A stretch of DNA of 64,000 nucleotides from Symbiodinium natans (GCA_905221605.1 CAJNDS010002570.1:1-64000); one strand, 5' to 3'. Positions 24,109 to 37,388 are shown, numbered from the stretch's first letter. Made by a program: numbers and translations. Notes: generated from the letters alone by a model not told the origin.

Positions 24109-27077
24109 GGGGGGCTCCTAAGTGCAGAGAAGAAGAAGAAGGAGGAGAAGAAGAAGAAGAAGGAGAGTGTGGGTGCCTCCTTCGGGAGGGGCCAAGCGTG
24201 CAGAGAGAGAGAGAGAGAGATTTAACCATGGCCCTTCCTAACCAACGCACCCACGGACATCGCGCGCCCCTCGGGGCAGCCTTCCCCTCGGGGGGGGCTA
24301 AGCGTGCAGGAGAGAGAGAGAGAGAGAGATAGTGTGTGGGCGACATGCACCAAATCCTCAAGGTCCCCTACCATTCAAGCTGCCGAAGTTTGTCAGATTG
24401 CGAAAGCCGTTTGAAACTTTCGTGCAACCTGTTCAGCTCAGTGTAAACCCATCTGCGCTCCATGAGGGTGTGCCCAAGTTTCTTTAAACGTCGGCATCGA
24501 TGAGCATGAGGGAGAAACGCAGAGATTTGAGCCAGGACATTGCTTGTCGATGAACCATGTGATGTTCGGCTTCGTAAGGCATTAGTTCATTCCGAATTTG
24601 CGGGCGGAATGATAGAACATGTGGTTGCAGTTTTGGCATCCAGGTGGATTGCGGCACTTATGTCGGAACTGATCATCCCAACACCACCTGGCAATACGCA
24701 GTTTCCGCTTGAGATCGGCGACACTACGCGCACACATTAGTGACACAAGAAATGTGCATGCCTGCCACGAACGTTGCGCCTTTGCTCATGTTGACAGGCA
24801 CATACTCAGGCACTCTTGTAGCGTGTCATCCGGGTTCACTAATTTCGACAGCGGGAATAATGCATATGCACGGGTCCGGGTTGGAAGCGGTCTTCCCTTC
24901 TCATTGTCCTTACCTTTGACGAACTTTTCGAGGACGTTGACATAATTACATCATAATTACTGGGTGTCTTGGCTCGATCGGCGTTGATGAGCGCTGCTGT
25001 GGGTTGTGGATCGGTGGATTGAGATCTGGTCCTAAACCCTGGTCTTGGTGGGGTGCTGCTCGGGGTAGGGTACTTGATGCGATATAGCATTGTAACAAGC
25101 TGGGAAATTCTTGACCAGCATGGCGAGCTCACTGTGGACATTGTCACACTTGTGTGCTTGATTTGCAGAAGACGCTCATCAACTTTTCTTTTCAGGGGAT
25201 CCGCGGACCGGTGGTCTCAGCGTTCTCGAAAGTGAGCTACTGGTGCCCCCCAAAACCTGGCCCAAACTGTTGCGAGGATGTTTCTCAACAGTTGGGCACG
25301 TGGGGGACGGCGCCGGTGTGACGAAAACAAATGCTTGTGGAAAGCCAGGAGATGTCGGAGATGGTGCAGGTTCCGGATGCCGCTGGGCCTTGGAGGCAGT
25401 CTCAGACAAGAGAAGGAAGCATGAAAGGATTCAAAGGGGTGTTTTGGTTTCGTCTTTTTTTCAAAAGAGGCCGCGGCCAAGAGCACCTTCCCGACCATCT
25501 GCGGTGCCTGGAGTCCCACGGATGCATTTTAGAGGCTTCTGGGAACTTCAAGAATCAAGAGACAGAGTCACAAACAGTGAGGCGCATCTTTGCGATTGTG
25601 AATCACATCACGCCGAGTGCTGGGTCTAAGGCATTCATGGTGCCGAGAGAACTGATAACCTATCCTGTCAGTGCTGAGCTCAGACACGTTAGTTATGCTG
25701 CGTTCCCCAGCTGGTGACTACATCTCTCCTGGATGTGGCCTTTTCTAGATGACCCAGGTGCTGAGCTTGTGGTCGCCGTGGCACAGGAGCCATGTCAATA
25801 CCTGATGCTGTTTTGATGCCCTGCATGTCTTCTGGCTGGGCAGGATGGGTTGAACAGGTACCTCTGTCAAGTTTGTTCTGAACGGCCTGTGCCAAATCAT
25901 CTGATCTGCCTTGCCTCGCAGCGCTTAGCTAGAGGTGGCTCAACAACATCTCGACCGAGGTGAGTCACGAAAGTCGCGAGGAACCCAAGACAAACTTTCT
26001 ACAAGATTCCCCACAAAAGGTTCCCTTCACAGGACATCACAGGCCTCAGGCCTGCAGGGGCCTTAGCACCTAAGGACACGAGATGGGGCGGCCTCAGCAC
26101 ATTCCCAAGGACCTCCCGAGCTGCTGAGCTTCATGAGGACTTGAGAGCAAGATGAGCAGTCAAAGCAACTAGCGGACTTGATTTGCGTGACGCTTTTCGC
26201 ATACGAGTGTTGGCCTCTAAGGCCTTCGAAACTTTCGGCCTGCATGGTCAGACCTCACAGGCAGGGGCCGGAATTCTGTCTAACGTTCCCAAAAGCTGTG
26301 CGATCGCTCACTCGAAGGCCGAGAGCTGGAGCACCAAAATCAGCTGCCTGAGCGACTGGAGCTACCTGAACCTGCCACGGTTGCCCTCGATCCAGTCTTG
26401 AAGGCAAGTAAGGCAAGTAAGGCAAGTAAGGCAAGTGATAGTGAGATTCCTGGCAAAGAGAACGTTAACCTGAACTTGCCAGAGACCCCGATGACAAAAT
26501 GCACGGCTGTCATATGATGCCGCTGTACAGACGTTTCGCACAGGGCCCATAGAAACTGGGATCAGCTGTGCACATGATACGAGTTTCGGAGAACGCCTGG
26601 CAGGGCCAAGCCCTATTAGAGGACCCTTGCGGCCAATTAGGGCGGAGTTCCTGTCGCTTTTCTAGGGTTCTAGGCCCTGGTAGGCCTAGGCGACTGATGT
26701 CCGCGCTTCAGACCTCTGCACAGTCAGTGTGACGGGGTATGTGACGGTATGTGACCAGTCAGAAGAGGTTGGGGAGGTTCTGTGGAGTTCTGCGGACAGC
26801 AACGTTTTGACCCCGGCTCTGGGGAGCCGGGGAGGCCACAGTGACCGACCTGCGAGTTGTGGAGCATTCTCCAGCTGAGATGTCCTAGCCGCATGTCCTG
26901 CGCGTGCTGTGCCGCGAGCTCTTCAAGGGTTTAGAACGGGGATCGCCAATGACATGAGAAAAAGAGAGCTGTGGTTCTGCACTTTGAGCAACAAGCGGAA
27001 ACTGCGACGGGTTTGGCAAAGTCACTGTTCTCAAGTGTTAAAATGCCCTCCGAAGAGTTACTGACAGAACTTGTGAG
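23561..27077. other. No confident gene; microsatellites and one open frame
   Basis: (GA)n and (AAG)n tracts lie at 24064-24175, with further GA runs near 24205 and 24312. An uninterrupted 128-codon frame at 25331-25717 on + has plausible composition near its end but starts in low-quality context, so I do not call it a gene. A 9-bp repeat (AAGGCAAGT, four copies) sits at about 26400-26437. Confidence 0.35.
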
Positions 27078-27729
27078 GCCTATGTGGCATCGGGGTGATG
27101 TTCGTGACTCTTGGCATCTTCTTGCTCTTTGATCGCACCCTCTTGGCGCTCGGGTGCGCTCGGCCCTGCGTTGCGCTTTCATTTCCGCGTTTTGATGTCT
27201 CCAGTCCCTTTGCCAAGAGTTCTCATGGGACGCTGCCAGGAACGTCGCTTTTCTGGTTGGTCTTGCCCTCCTCCTGGGTCCAACAAAGGCAGAGGGGACT
27301 GAATGGGACTGGGCATGCTAGGCTGCTAGACCTGGACTGTTTTAAAGGCCTTCAAGTTCTTCTTCCGGAAAGAGAAGTGGAAGGGCACAACAGGGCCGGT
27401 GACTCGATCTCCCGGCTACACCTGTGCTTATCTTCTCTGCTTGTGACCTGAGATACTTCCTGGGAATCGCCATCATTGTCGTGGGCTGGCCATTTGTCGG
27501 CTTCATCACAGAGATGCTCGCTTCTGAGCTGGGGGGGGATGGGACAGCAACTTGATAAGGTCTGAAGATCCAAGGAACAAGGCGAACACAAAGGCAACAA
27601 CAACGGCAAAAAACTGCATCTTTCAAAAGGCTTGGCTTCATCCTGGCCATGACCTGAGGTACGGTATATGGAAGCTTTTTGCGGCCTTCCTGCCCAATGT
27701 TTTGGCCTCGCTCAAGATGACGGTGCCAG
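27078..27729 (+). CDS. GOT1-family Golgi transport membrane protein
   Basis: Small tetra-spanning protein of ER-Golgi vesicle traffic. Five exons join in phase: 27078-27153, 27240-27288, 27348-27394, 27453-27515 and 27659-27729. They encode in order GVMFVTLGIFLLFDRTLLAL, then GNVAFLVGLALLLGPTK, then AFKFFFRKEKWKGTTG, then YFLGIAIIVVGWPFVGFITE and MYGIWKLFAAFLPNVLASLK. This matches the GOT1 layout: two helices with FD...LLALGN between them, a basic FFF-R/K-x-K loop, G-WP-G-x-E-x-YG, and a last hydrophobic segment. The first intron is GT-AG and the next three are GC-AG. The N-terminal exon and the last few residues were not found. The family call is strong; exact ends are inferred. Confidence 0.85.
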
Positions 27730-28659
27730 GCCTTTCGAAGCGTTGCAGTACGTACAAGTTCCAATCTGCTAGAGAGTGCTACGGCTGTCGAGGAGCAGCC
27801 ACAGTCCTCAACATGTGGCCGCTGTCCTCATTGTGCAAGTCCGGCACTTATAGCTTGAGAAGCTGCCTCGTGTACCACTTTGCAGCGTCAGTTTAAAAAC
27901 TCAGCCACTGCTTGCGATGCTCCAGTTTGATCTACGATCAGCGTCGACTGCCAGTGTGAGTGGTGGCCAGCTGCAGGATAAGTTTTTGCTATACTAAACG
28001 TGTCGATGCAGGCAATAGGCGGATGCCAGATCCCAGATGCTACCTTGCCGTTGCTAGCAGCGTAGGGAAGGACAGCATTCGTGCGCGACCTGCGCAAGCT
28101 CGCAGACTTTCACACAGTTTTACGGCTGCGCAGTACATTCTGCTTTCACTGATGGCTGCATGGAAGGATGCAGCCCATGAACATGACAATCGAAAGGTCA
28201 TGCCGGCTGTGCCTACTGGCTTGTCGGGTTGAAGTTGGAAGCACAAACTGAATGCGCTCTCAATGCAGCCGGAATAACCTCTCTATTCAAGGCCAGCTTG
28301 CTTGGGCAGTTGAGGCACAGACATCTGTCCACCGGCCAGAAGAAAGACCTCGAAATTCTGCTGCGAGGAGATGGCCAAAAAAGACCCATTATTCTGTGGA
28401 GTTGTTCGTTGACGATTGACTCCTGTTTGAGAAATAGTGTGCCGTTGCACAGACATTGATGGAGCACGGGTGAGGAAGGCGTGAAAACTTCATCCCCGTT
28501 GTATTCTCAAAGGGCATGGACGAAGCAATGATATGCAGTGCAGGTGCAGCTAGAGCAGTGATTTGATCCAGAACAGATCCAACTGCTTTCTTGCCGCGGG
28601 AACTGCTTTCTGTCTTTTTCGTTTACGTCTTCGTCTCGGATTCTGTGAAGTGAGCCCCA
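27730..28659. other. Gap between GOT1 and the zinc-finger gene
   Basis: Probably holds the short last exon and 3' UTR of the GOT1 gene and the 5' region of the next gene. I could not place the last exon. No other feature is recognised. Confidence 0.3.
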
Positions 28660-31600
28660 ATGGGGCGGAAGCAGAAAGGCGCCAAGGATGGCGATGACGG
28701 TGATGATGGCAACGCGATGCAGGACATCCGCAGCACGCTGCTCGGCATACTACTGCCGGGCCGTATCATGGTCGTAACGCTCGTATCTTGGAGAGCCGGA
28801 TCCCGGATACGAGGGTGTCGGGAGAGACCAGAACGAACCCTGAGTGAGCCGCGGCTGCATGGCTGAGACGAGGTTCCAGCGGCTCCAGGCGATGATGGCC
28901 ATGACCAACCCGACCATGCCCCCCGTGCCAGAGACTGGCGCTGGTCTGTGGGGATCTGCAGCACTGTAGGGGAAACGCAGTAGGCTATGGACGTGCTTTC
29001 AGGGGTTGTCTTTCAACAAAGGTTCGGGACGACCAGCAAGCCGCCACTCAACCCAATGAACATGGCGATGATGGGTGGAATCTCAGCGATGTTTGGAGGG
29101 ATTTCCGGGGAAAGTGTTGACGGGTAGACAAGAGAGAGGGCGAGCTCTTTGACTCTTTGGAGGGGCAGCACAGCTCCTCAGCCTTGCCAAGGAAACCCGC
29201 TCATGGCACAGATGGCGCTTCAGGCTCACCACCCCGTACTGTCCTCCGTGAGTTTCAAGCATCTATCACTTCGCTGGGCAAGGCACAGAACGGAGCCAAA
29301 ATGCCTCCCGGAGCCGCAGGAGCAGGTGCAGCCGGAGCTGGCAGAGCCCTGGCTGAGGTGTGCCAGTGATCCAAGAACTCAGAGAACAGCGCGAGACTCT
29401 TTGAATATGTGGTATATGTGGACTATTGTGGACGGTCTTTTCTGACAGACCTCCGAGCCGTGTGAGTCTCAGGTGCCCCAAAGGCTGTGGAGAACAAGAA
29501 GTGGGAGATCAAGCCAGGGTTGAAGCCTGGTGACTGGACGTGCCCTCGATGCGAGGCTAACGTCTATGCATCCAGGCTTGGCAAGTTTGCTTCCATTAAG
29601 TTTGTTTCCACAAGGTCAAGGTTGCCTCTGCTTGCAGATATTTCATATTTCATGGTGTTTTTTCTTTCTGGAACCGCCCACAGTCATGCAATGCGATGTG
29701 CCAACCGGGCCCACCCCCGACGTGGAGATATGGCAGATAGCAAAGGCAAGTGACCACAATTAGTAAAGGTCGCCCACGGAGAGCGACCTGTCGTTTTTCA
29801 CACGATCACAGCGTGAGTTTCATGCCCAGTTTCCCAAAGTTGACGCGGTTGACATCCCTCCACTCCTCGCCCCCCTCCCCCCCTTCGTCTTTGGCTCTGG
29901 TGATTCTCATGCCAATCACATTCCGCCACGTTTCACCACGTTTCACCACGTTTCACAACATTCCACACATTCCACCACATTTCACGACACGCCACATTTC
30001 GCCACATTTCACCACATGCTTCACCGCTTCAAGCCAGATGTTACTTCAGCTCAGAAAAGAATTTTGGCGAGCCCGGGCTAGCTCTTGCCGACACTCATGG
30101 CGAGTCATGGGCTGTGCACGTTGTGCACGTTGCTTTGTACTTGCATGTTCTGTACTGTACAGTTCGCAGTTTTCTTTTTCCTACAATTATTGTTGTTCTC
30201 CAAACAGTTGTACTGTTGGGGTCTTAAATTCGTTTAAGGAATTGCCGGCATTCTGGTAAGCGTTGCCGGGTGCCTGGGTTTCTTGTCTCCCTTTGTCTCC
30301 CCTTGTCTCCCTTCCTGTGGGAGGCCTTTGCCGAGTTCCTGGGCGTCTTGTCTCTGTTTGTCTCCCCTTGTCTCCCTTCATGTGGGTGGCCTGTGCCGGG
30401 TTCCCTGGTCGTGTCTCCCTTTGTCTGCCCTTGTCTCCGTCTCCCCTTGTCTCCCCTTGTCTCCCTTCATGCGGGTGGCCTTTGCCGTATTCCTGGGCGT
30501 CTTGTCTCCCTTTGTCTCCCTTTGTCTCCCCTTGTCTCCTTGCATGTGGGTGGTCTTTGTCGGGTTCCTGGGCATCTTCTCTCCTTTTGTTTCCCCTTGT
30601 CTCCCTCCACGTGGGTAGTCTTTGCCGGGTTCCTAGGAGGCGTCTTGTCTCCCTTTGTCTTCCCGTGTCTCCCTTCAAGTGGGTGGTTTTTGCCGGGTTC
30701 CTGGGCGTCTTGTTTCCTTTGTCTCCCTTTGTCTCCCCTTGTCTCCCTTCATGTGGCCTTTGCCGTGTTCCTGAGAATCTTGTCTCCCTGTCTCCTTTTG
30801 TCTCCTTTTGTCTCCCTTTGTCTCCCTTTGTCTCCCTTTGTCTCCCTTTGTCTCCCTTTGTATCTTTTTTCTCCCTTTGTCTCTCTTTGTCTCCCTTTGT
30901 CTCCCCTTGTTTCGGATTCCGCTCGTCTCCCTTGATGTGGGTGGCCTTTGCCGTGTTCCTGGGTGTCTTGTCTCCCCAAGTCTTTCTTTGTCTTCCCTTG
31001 TCTCCCTTCAAGTGGGCGGTCTTTGCCGGGTTCCTGCGTCTTGTCTCCCGTCTCCCTTTGTCCCCTTGTCTCCCTTAACGTGTGTTGCTTTTGCTGGCTT
31101 ACTGGGTGTCTTGTCTCCCTTTGTTTCCCCTTGTCTTGTCTCCCTTCACGTGGGCGGTCTTTTGCCGGGTTCCTGGGCGTCTTGTTTCCCTTTGTCTCCC
31201 TTTGTCCTCTTGGCTCCCTTCGAGCGGGTTGCTTTTGCCGCCTTCCTGGTGCCGCCTTCCTGGCTTGTCTCCGCTTGTCTCCCCTTGCTGGGCCTTGTCA
31301 CCGTTGTCCCCTTGTCCTTATGGGGTGACCTTTGCCGGGTCCTTGGCTGCTTGACTATGCTTGTCTCCCTTTGTCTCCCTCACGTGGGTGGCCTTTGCCG
31401 GGTTCCTGGGCGCCGTCTCCCCTTGTCTCCCCTTGTCTCCCTTCATGCAGGTGACTTTGCCGTGTTCCTGTCTCTTTGTCTCCCCTTGTCTCCCTCCACG
31501 CAGGTAGTCTTTGCCGGGTTCCTGGACGTCTTGTCTCCCTTTGTCTCCCCTTGTCTCCCTTCATGTGGGTGGCCTTTGCCGTGTTCCTGAGCGTCGTCTT

Positions 31601-34600
31601 GTCTCCCTTTGTCTCCCTTGGTCTCCCTTTGTTTCCCTGTGTCTCCCTTTGTTTGCTTTGTCCCCTTGCCCTTCATGCGGTATTCAAGCATACACAAAAG
31701 CCCTTTTCAAAGGTCCACGCTCAAACCTGAAGCCTTGCGCAGCAGCTGCTGCGCGGTGGCTCGGGCTGGCGGCCCATGAAAAGGGTGGCTCGCGCGGCGT
31801 GGTGGCTCGGTGGCTTGCGGGGTCTGAGTGGCTCACTATAGTGGTGGCTCGCGGTGGCTTGTGAGGGGGCTTGGTGGCTGACAAGAGTTGCGGTAGCTCG
31901 CGTCGCGTGGCTCGCGTGCTCGCGTTGGCTCGCAGTGGCTCGCAGTGGCTCGCAGTGGCTCGCAGTGGCGCGCGGTGGCTCGCGGTGGCGCGAGGTGGCG
32001 CGCAGTGGCGTGCATCTCGGTGGCTTGCGTCTGCGTCGCGGTGGCTCGCGGCTCACGGGGGCTGGGTGGCTCACCGTAGTAGTGGGTGGTTGGTTGGGGT
32101 TGGGTTATTATAGTGGTGGCTTGGAGGCTCGCGGGGGCTGGGTGGTTCAGCAGAGCAGCGTGGCTTGCGGCGGTGGCTTGGTGGCTTTTAGGGCCTGGGT
32201 GGCTCACTACAGTGGTGGCTCGTTGGCTCGCTGTGGCTCGCTGTGGCTCGCTGTGGCTCGCTGTGGCTCGCGTGGCTCGGTGGCTCGCGGCTCGAGCAAG
32301 GTCCTTAACCAGGCCCGTAAAGCCCCTAAGCCCGCAGGGCCCGCGCAGGCCCGTACGAACCCGTACGCGCCTGCGCGGCCCCTGGCCTGGCGAGAGACCT
32401 TTCTCCGCGGCTCGCTGTGGTGGCTCGGTGGTTTGCGGGCGCTAGGTGGCTGACTATTGTGGGGGGGCTTGCGGTGGATTGGTAGCTCGCAAGGCGTGGT
32501 GGGTTGCGGGGACTGGATGGCTCACAAAAGTGGCGGGTCTCACGGTCTGCGAGACGTTGGCTGCAGGGCCTAAACCAGAGACTGCAGGGCCTTGAGGCCC
32601 AAACTCCAAAGACTGCAGAGCTTACAGGGTCCTATTTAACAGCCCTAGCAAGAGGCTGCCGGTTGTTCCTTCAACGTAGAGGCTGCAGGGGCTAGCGCCC
32701 TAAACTAGAGACTGCAGGGCCTTGAGGCCTTGACTCTAAAGACTGCAGGGCTTGAGAGCGCTTACAGGGTCCGATTCAAAAGAAGAATCGGAGAAACGAG
32801 CAGGGGGTTGGAATCAATGGACCGGGGGGGGGGAGGGGGTGTTGTTAATCGGAGGTGATCATTAGTGCTTTAGAAGACTTTGAGAAGCAATTCCCTAAGT
32901 ATTGCGTTTGAATTAGCCCATGAGTTTCGAGTAAAGGAGTGAGGGTCTAGGATCCAACTCAAAAACGCTTGCTATGTTTTGTATATCTGCCTCAACGGTG
33001 AAAGTTACTACCGTTGACAGTTGGACGTTCCACAAGAAGTGCTCTTGGGAGACATGTCCTTAAACACCAACTTAAGGTGTCACTACTTGGAGTACTTGTG
33101 TGCTTGGGAACTACCTTGCGAGCCAAGACTCCTGTTGATTTGTTCAGCAAGAATGACTCGAGAACCCATGAAGTTGGACCTTTGGGACCACGGCCACAAA
33201 AAACACAAATGGCACTTGAAGATTATTAGCATAGCTCTGCAAGAATCGCCAAAAACGGCAAAAAATGGCAAACTGAAACAAATACACTCGTGGCCGCTGG
33301 GGACCAACTTGATCTGTCCACGTGCGGCCGCGGGGGCCGAGGAGAATCGAGGAGAATCGAGGAGAATCGTGGGTAGCGGATGGTCTTAAAGCAAGCTGCA
33401 GAATCGAGGAGAATCGTGGAAATTTGTGGGGTCGGGGCCGCGCAGTGCCGCGGCAGGGCTTTCAAGGCAAAAACTGCGGCGCGCTCGATGCGTCTGAAAT
33501 TCCCGCACTGTTGCAAGGTTTTCGCGACGCGCAAAAATTTTCCCGCAAATTTGTGAATTTGCCTGCGAGCCGAGAAGCAAGCAAGACCTTTACCATCTGT
33601 GCCAAACTAGGCGCGCAGCAGCGTAAAAACAAGGTTGGAAGCAAACGAGTATCGACATTGGCGTTTTTGTCTACTCCAAGTCTACGCAAAAGAACAACCA
33701 TATCTAGACGCGTGAAATTCGGTGTTAATGGTGTTAACTGGTCTTATTTTAATATACTTCATAATGGCAGCCATTTTATTGTGGAATGCTGCTAGTGCTC
33801 TACTACTACTGCTACTGCTACGACGACGACAATTCACAGTAACAGTCATAAGAATCAATGAAAGCAGCTGCAGCGATGACTTGCGCATCAAATCTTAAAC
33901 GCTAGAAACTCGCAACGACAATCTGCAGAATAAGGAGTCGCCTTCTCCCTTTGCATACTGCATACACGATTCATGGGTTTGATAAAGTAAAGATGCTTGG
34001 TTCCTGCGCATTCTGGCACCGTACTGTTTGGGGTCTTCGGTGGTGTAATTGTTTTTCCATCTTAAGCTGTTTTCGCGTTTCGCACAGTACAGAGCAGCTC
34101 TTGAAGTTTGCATGCCTGTGCAGGTTCAACTGTTGGAGATGTGGGGTATCCAAGAGAGGTGATACGGAACAGGAGTACATCTCCGAGCATGGCCGGATCC
34201 ACCCAGACATCCAAGAGTTGTGTGATGCGTTCTATGTTGAAACACGGCACATTGAGAAGCTCAACGAGTTAATGAAGGATCGTCTTGACACGTGGGATGA
34301 AGACTTGAGGAAACTTAGAGAAGTGATGGAGAAGGCGCGATCACCATGTGGGATGTTGGTCACGAAGATGAAGGAAATCGAAGATGGCACATTTGTGGCA
34401 GTGAATCGTGACAAGAGAATGAAGCATCTCGTTGATAAGTTCAAGCTTGACAAAATAGCAGAGACTAGTATTTCAGACATCCTGGCGAGATGCTCCCAAG
34501 AAAAGAAGGATGAGTATTACTACGACCTTGAGAGGCATTTCGAGTGCTCAGGCAAGCCATCAGCCACAGCCATGATGATTATGAAGAAGATGGCAAATGG

Positions 34601-35664
34601 AGAGCCACTTGGCCCACCAGGAAAACCTGGCAAGGGTAGCTACCTGGAGCGATTGCAGAACGAGGGCAAGGAACGCGGGGAGCGTGGGGAGCGCGGTGGC
34701 AAAGGAGGAGAAGATGAGCGAAACTTTCGAGACCGTGGCCGCGACCGCTCGAGGGATCGTGGCTACGGCGATCGCCGCGATCGCCGCGATGGTCGGGACG
34801 GCCGGGACGGCCGGGACGGTCGCTACGAACGTGGTGATGGCCGTGATGGTCGTGAGGGGCGCCCCGGCCGTGATGATCGCAGGGACGACCGGCGGGTTGA
34901 GGACCGCCGGGCTGAGGACCGCCGGGACGAGCGAAGGGACGACCGCCGGGACGACCGAAGAGACGAGCGAAGGGTTGAGGACCGCCGGCCTGAGGGTCGG
35001 CGAGAGAAAGACAGCCGCGAGCGCTCGGACCGCGGACGCGGAGACCGCGGAGACCGGGCAGACCGGGGAGACCAGAACCGCAAAGGAGGCGGAAGAGGAT
35101 TGGCTGCAGAGGAGGAGCGTGCCCCTCGTGACTTGAAGCCGTTCGTTCCCCAGCCGAAAGGTCTCCTGGCAGCTTTGCACACCAGATGCTTTGGCACTTG
35201 TGTGCCATGTTTTTGGTCTTTGTTTCTTTTTGCCAGCCTTGGCCGGCGCCCTTGTCGGCTGTTAAGCTCTTTAGGACACTGGGAGAATTTTGGTGTTAGT
35301 TGGTGCTAATTGGTGCTTATCCTCTATTTTTTCCCGAATCTCCCTTTTCGTAAGGAATGGAGGCTCCAGAGAGGGGCGAAGGCTGCCCCGAGGCGGTGGG
35401 TTTGCACGGCAAGGCCGCCGCGGAGGCCCTTCAATCAGGGGCGGAGCGAGTGCGCCGCGAGCTGCAGGCACCCACACGCAAAACAGGGGATGTTAGGATG
35501 GGAGGTAGCTCAAGCGGATGTGCTGAGCGGATGTGGCTTCTCACGTCGTTAAAAGCTGAATCGCCCCATACCCGCCCGGGTGCGTTGTGCGTGAGGCCAA
35601 CCTCCAATCCATGATCCGAAAGGCCATCGCCGAGGGCCGGCCCATGGAGGAGTGGACCGCCTGA
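28660..35664 (+). CDS. RanBP2-type zinc-finger, RG/RD-rich putative RNA-binding protein
   Basis: Model: first exon from ATG 28660 (MGRKQKGAKDGDDGDDGNAM, end near 28733 uncertain), then 28873-28924, 29041-29113, 29224-29357, 29484-29575, 34124-35160, 35355-35467 and 35596-35664 (TGA). Exons from 28873 on join in phase. Order along the protein: acidic start, Met/Pro-rich segment, Ala/Gly stretch, one RanBP2 zinc finger (PGDWTCPRCEANVYASR joined to FNCWRCGVSK, spacing C-x2-C-x10-C-x2-C), a predicted helical region, then a long Arg/Asp/Gly/Glu-rich tail with DRRD and RGD repeats, ending KAIAEGRPMEEWTA. RanBP2 fingers of this type commonly bind single-stranded RNA; the charged tail fits an RNA-granule or splicing-associated protein. 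Introns at 29576 and 35468 use GC donors. Length is about 550 residues. Confidence 0.8.
30270..31680. repeat. CTCCCTTTGT minisatellite inside the zinc-finger gene intron
   Basis: A nested array: short CTCCCTTTGT/CTCCCCTTGT units within a longer period of about 100 bp that includes TGGCCTTTGCCGGGTTCCTG. It lies wholly in intron 29576-34123. Long open frames on both strands (Leu/Ser/Pro-rich on +, Lys/Gly/Asp/Arg-rich on -) arise because the unit lacks stop codons. Confidence 0.9.
31790..32300. repeat. GTGGCTCGC minisatellite
   Basis: Units of about 9-12 bp (GTGGCTCGCGG, GTGGCTCGCA) repeat imperfectly, followed by a more complex version with GGGGGCTGGGTGGCTCAC. Intronic. Confidence 0.85.
32540..32780. 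repeat. GACTGCAGGGCCTTGAGGCC repeat
   Basis: Three to four imperfect copies, with CTGCAGAGCTTACAGGGTCC variants between them. Intronic. Confidence 0.65.
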
Positions 35665-37388
35665 CAGCCTGACGCTGTTGACGCTGTCATGTGGCTGTGC
35701 TGTCGCTTCCTCCGAGCAAGGCGAAGGCTTTTTCTGTCTCACCTCTACCATAGACCCAGCAGCGAAGAGCAGCAGTGCAGCGACTTTCTTCTGTGCACCT
35801 TGCACGGTTGCATCCATGGCATACGATGGCATATGATGACGTCTTGAAGGCCCTGCTCGTGCATACCACAGCTTGGCTCTAGACAAAGATGATAATTTTG
35901 CAAAAAGATGCAAACTGTGCACGACCAAGAACGGCCTTGAATCTCGATGTCTTCTAAACTTAGATCATCACCTCAGCCCACACAGATTCTCCCAACTCGA
36001 AGCTGTGAGACTTTCTTTTCCGTATTTCGCTCTTCTAATCGCTTTTTTTGACCTGGTCCCCTCGATCCAGATGCGGCTGGCGAGGGCAGCAGCCCGAGCG
36101 AGAGAGAGAGAGAGAGAGAGAGCCGAGAGAGCGAGAGAGAGAGAGAGACAGAGCGGGAGCCTCTCCGCTGTGAAAGAAGAAGAAGAAGAAGCAGAAGCAG
36201 AAGAAGAGGAAAAAGGAGAAGAAGAAGAGAGACACCGAAGCTTCGGTAAAGGGGGGCCAGTAGCACGACCGGGAGGCCAAGTAGTCAAGGAGGGTTGCAG
36301 AGGAGTTTGGCAAGGGCTTTGGAGATACGAGAACTGGGACTTGGTAGTCGAGGGTATGGCCGATCTGGATGTATAGCGGTCCTCGAAGAAGCAGAACCGG
36401 GGTGTGCGCATGCACGGGGGTTGAGGCCCCCATGCCACAACGAAAAGAAATAAAGACAAAACAAAGAAAGAAAGACAGAAGGACAGAAAGAAAAAACGAT
36501 TGAAAGATAGACAGGTAGGAAGATAGGAAGATAGGAAGCGAAAGAGAGAAGCAAGCAAGCAGCAAGGAAAGAAAGAAAGAAAGAAGGAAAGAAGTAATGA
36601 AATAAGGAAAGACTAGACAGAAAGAACAAAACGGAGGAAAATAAATGAAAAAACATCACAATCAAGAAAGAAAGAGAAAAAGAAAGAAATAAAGAAAGAA
36701 GGAAAGAACGAAATCAAGAAGGCGCCCGCTGGAAGAAAGAAAAGAGATTGGAGAGGGCTCTTTCGAACGCTTTTGGGGCACCGCTGAGACGGTCACTTGC
36801 TTTGCAGCCACTCCGGGGGGGAGTCGCCAGCTTCCGAGAATGGACGAGGGTGCTCCGAGAAGGGTGCGCTTCTGTGACTTGGGTTCAACACCCATCGAAA
36901 GCACGAGATCGAACCACGAGCCTCTGTGAGAGAAGAGTGGGAACTTTCCAACACTCCCAGAAAATGCTTCGGCTCCAAAACGAGATTCGAATTCAACAGA
37001 GCCGTGAAGAGAGACTGGCTTCACCCCAACTGTTTGCTTTGCCTGAGGCACTTCCGGTGAGGGATGCCCTCCTGCGCGGGCTCCCGCGGCTGCGCAGGCA
37101 GCTCTTCGGCCCCCCCCCCCAAAGATGGTGAGAAGCAATTCTCCTGTTGTTGAGTGTCGAGGACCTCGAGCACCAGCTCGAGCACCTCGAGCACCAGCAG
37201 CATCAAAGCTTCCAGTGCTTCCAATGCTTCCAACACCTCAAACACCTACATCAGCCGCTTGACTTGAGAACTCATGAGGAACTAATGCGGTAACGGTTGA
37301 GTGTTGGGTACTGGGTGGTTGGCGTGTCTCCGCACGCGCGCGCTGTGTGTGTGTGTGTGACGACCTGGTAGCCAACGAGAGCTGAGAC
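35665..37388. other. Spacer with purine-rich microsatellites
   Basis: (GA)n occurs at 36100-36150, GAA-rich sequence at 36175-36235, and a long GAAA/GGAAA polypurine stretch at 36430-36720. A short stretch at about 37020-37110 looks mildly coding but has no clear splice context. No gene is called. Confidence 0.5.

Noticed and set aside
30187-31590. Long open frames of over 250 codons on both strands
   Set aside because: They lie in a CTCCCTTTGT minisatellite whose unit lacks stop codons, inside an in-phase intron; the products are simple repeats.
33054-33389. 111-codon + strand open frame inside the zinc-finger gene intron
   Set aside because: Composition is somewhat coding-like, but there is no recognisable domain. 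The end runs into a GAGGAGAATC repeat, and it lies in an intron supported by phase and motif.
34560-35208. Long minus-strand frames opposite the Arg/Asp-rich exon
   Set aside because: Mirror frames of a GC-rich repetitive coding exon; the + frame has in-phase exons and a zinc finger.
36880-36940. T-arm-like motifs (GGGTTCAACACCC and GGTTCGATCTC in reverse)
   Set aside because: No acceptor stem, D-arm or anticodon arm can be laid out around them, so this is not a tRNA.
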